Part shown: in pieces, positions 5,897-6,796 of the stretch
How positions within the stretch are numbered: the first letter of the stretch is position 1
Layout of the letters: the number at the start of each line of letters is the position of its first letter
The notes under the pieces: model-generated
What the model saw: only the letters and a program-made list of their open reading frames with translations
Told to the model about the DNA's origin: nothing
Database searches by the model: none
Position numbers and translations under genes: made by a program
Origin: an uncultured Collinsella sp.
Lineage (GTDB): Bacteria; Actinomycetota; Coriobacteriia; Coriobacteriales; Coriobacteriaceae
Length of the DNA stretch: 6,796 nucleotides
Assembly (NCBI GenBank): GCA_900554465.1
Contig: USHF01000081.1
Span: 1-6,796 of the forward strand
Reading direction: 5' to 3'

Positions 5897-6746
5897 CTGT
5901 CGAGAAGAAGGATATCGATTGGGGTAGCCTCGGCTTTGGCTACATGAAGACCGATTACAGCTACGAGGCTCATTGGAAGGACGGCGAGTGGGACGAGGGC
6001 GGCCTGACCACCGACCACACCTTGCATGTCTCCGAGTGCGGCGGCATCTTCCATTATTGCCAGGAGGTCTTTGAGGGCCTGAAGGCCTACACCGCCGAGG
6101 ACGGCAGCATCGTCTGCTTCCGTCCCGACATGAACGCCGAGCGCATGTATAACTCTGCCCAGCGCCTCGAGATGCCCCCGTTCCCCAAGGACAAGTTCGT
6201 TGAGGCCGTTAAGCAGGTCGTTTCTGCCAACGCCGCCTGGGTTCCGCCCTTCGGCTCCGGTGCGACCCTGTACGTGCGTCCGTTTATGATCGGCTCCGGT
6301 GACGTGATCGGCGTGGCTCCCGCTCCTGAGTACACGTTCCGCATTCTCGTGACCCCGGTCGGTCCGTACTTTAAGGGCGGCCTTAAGCCCGTTAAGCTGC
6401 GCGTTTCCGAGTATGACCGCGCGGCCCCGCATGGCACCGGCAATATCAAGGCCGGCCTCAACTACGCCATGTCCCTCAAGCCCACGATGGAGGCCCATCG
6501 CGAGGGTTATGCCGAGAACCTGTATCTCGACTCCGAGTCCCGCACCTATGTCGAGGAGACCGGTGGCGCGAACGTTCTGTTCGTGAAGGAGGACGGCACC
6601 CTCGTCGTTCCTCAGTCGCACACCGACTCCATCCTGCCCTCCATCACCCGTCGCTCGCTCGTTCAGGTTGCCGAGGATTTGGGCATGACCGTCGACCAGC
6701 GTCCCGTCGAGTGGGCCGAGGTCAAGGCCGGCACCTTTGTGGAGTG
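5893..6746 (+). CDS. ilvE: Branched-chain amino acid aminotransferase, type II (3' end missing)
   Basis: This cytosolic PLP enzyme transfers amino groups between glutamate and the keto acids of Val, Leu and Ile, the last step of their synthesis. ATG 5893 follows AAGGAG (5881-5886) at 6 nt. The window gives 284 residues; the type II family usually has about 335-350, so roughly the last 50-60 are lost. Motifs are FHYCQEVFEGLKAY (about 53-66), YVRPFMIGSG, GTGNIKAGLNYA with the PLP-binding Lys186, and EETGGAN (221-227). The visible end, KAGTFVE, precedes the cofactor-phosphate loop. The frame runs on into adapter as the false tail LLYTSPSPRD, which should be removed. Codon use differs from the ABC genes (many TCC, CGT, GTT and AAG), as in highly expressed genes. 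Transcription probably starts near 5746, leaving a leader of almost 150 nt. Confidence 0.96.
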
Positions 6747-6796
6747 CTGTCTCTTATACACATCTCCGAGCCCACGAGACATGCGCAGATCTCGTA
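6747..6796. other. Sequencing adapter (Nextera i7 side), not genomic
   Basis: Bases 6747-6765 are the Tn5 mosaic end, 6766-6780 complete the read-2 adapter, 6781-6788 (ATGCGCAG) are the i7 index and 6789-6796 begin P7. It is the exact reverse complement of the other end of the contig over 49 bases. Genomic sequence stops at 6746. Confidence 0.98.

Noticed and set aside
5800..6621. Minus-strand ORF (273 residues) opposite ilvE
   Set aside because: It is an antisense shadow; the + frame carries all the aminotransferase motifs and a good ribosome site.
50..6746. CRISPR array, tRNA, rRNA or a novel defence system
   Set aside because: No spaced direct repeats, no RNA-gene signatures and no defence-type domains were found; every large frame is accounted for by known families.
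1..6796. Terminal inverted repeats suggesting a transposon or linear element
   Set aside because: They contain the Nextera read-2 primer site, an index and P7 sequence, and no transposase gene lies between them.

Overview
The window is a GC-rich bacterial contig of about 6.7 kb of genomic DNA (50-6746). Both ends carry Illumina Nextera (Tn5) i7-side adapter sequence (1-49 and 6747-6796). The gene content, strong GC preference at third positions and overall style fit an anaerobic gut actinobacterium of the class Coriobacteriia, perhaps Collinsella. That placement is an inference from protein style, not a database match.

Layout: (1) 50-190, the 3' end of a small regulator gene, probably MarR-type, running into (2) 178-1914 and (3) 1916-3916, two half-size ABC exporter genes. 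All three are on the + strand and tightly coupled (13-nt overlap, then a 1-nt gap). The two transporters form a textbook heterodimer: the first lacks the catalytic Walker B glutamate and switch histidine, and the second has these but an altered signature motif. (4) 3918-3991 holds a small palindrome and a strong hairpin that can end transcription from both sides. (5) 4028-4732, minus strand, is cysE (serine acetyltransferase), read from a GTG start. (6) 4733-4955 is a divergent promoter region with two inverted repeats at the two -10 regions. (7) 4956-5603 is a DedA-family membrane protein, followed by a strong terminator (5632-5670). (8) 5671-5892 is a leader region with a likely promoter, a hairpin and a 49-codon ORF that would be leaderless and overlaps the next start. 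(9) 5893-6746 is ilvE (type II branched-chain aminotransferase), cut off by the contig end.

How the genes work together: the regulator and the two ABC genes look like one self-contained efflux operon, in which a MarR-like protein would control export of an unknown substrate. cysE makes O-acetylserine for cysteine synthesis, DedA probably acts in membrane-lipid carrier recycling, and ilvE carries out the last step of Val/Leu/Ile synthesis. These last three are separate transcription units with ordinary household roles.

I see no sign of a new multi-gene system, mobile element, CRISPR array or RNA gene. The points most worth checking are the leader upstream of ilvE, the charged N-terminal extension on the second ABC protein, the operator-like dyads between cysE and the DedA gene, and the adapter ends, which create false peptides and a false terminal inverted repeat.
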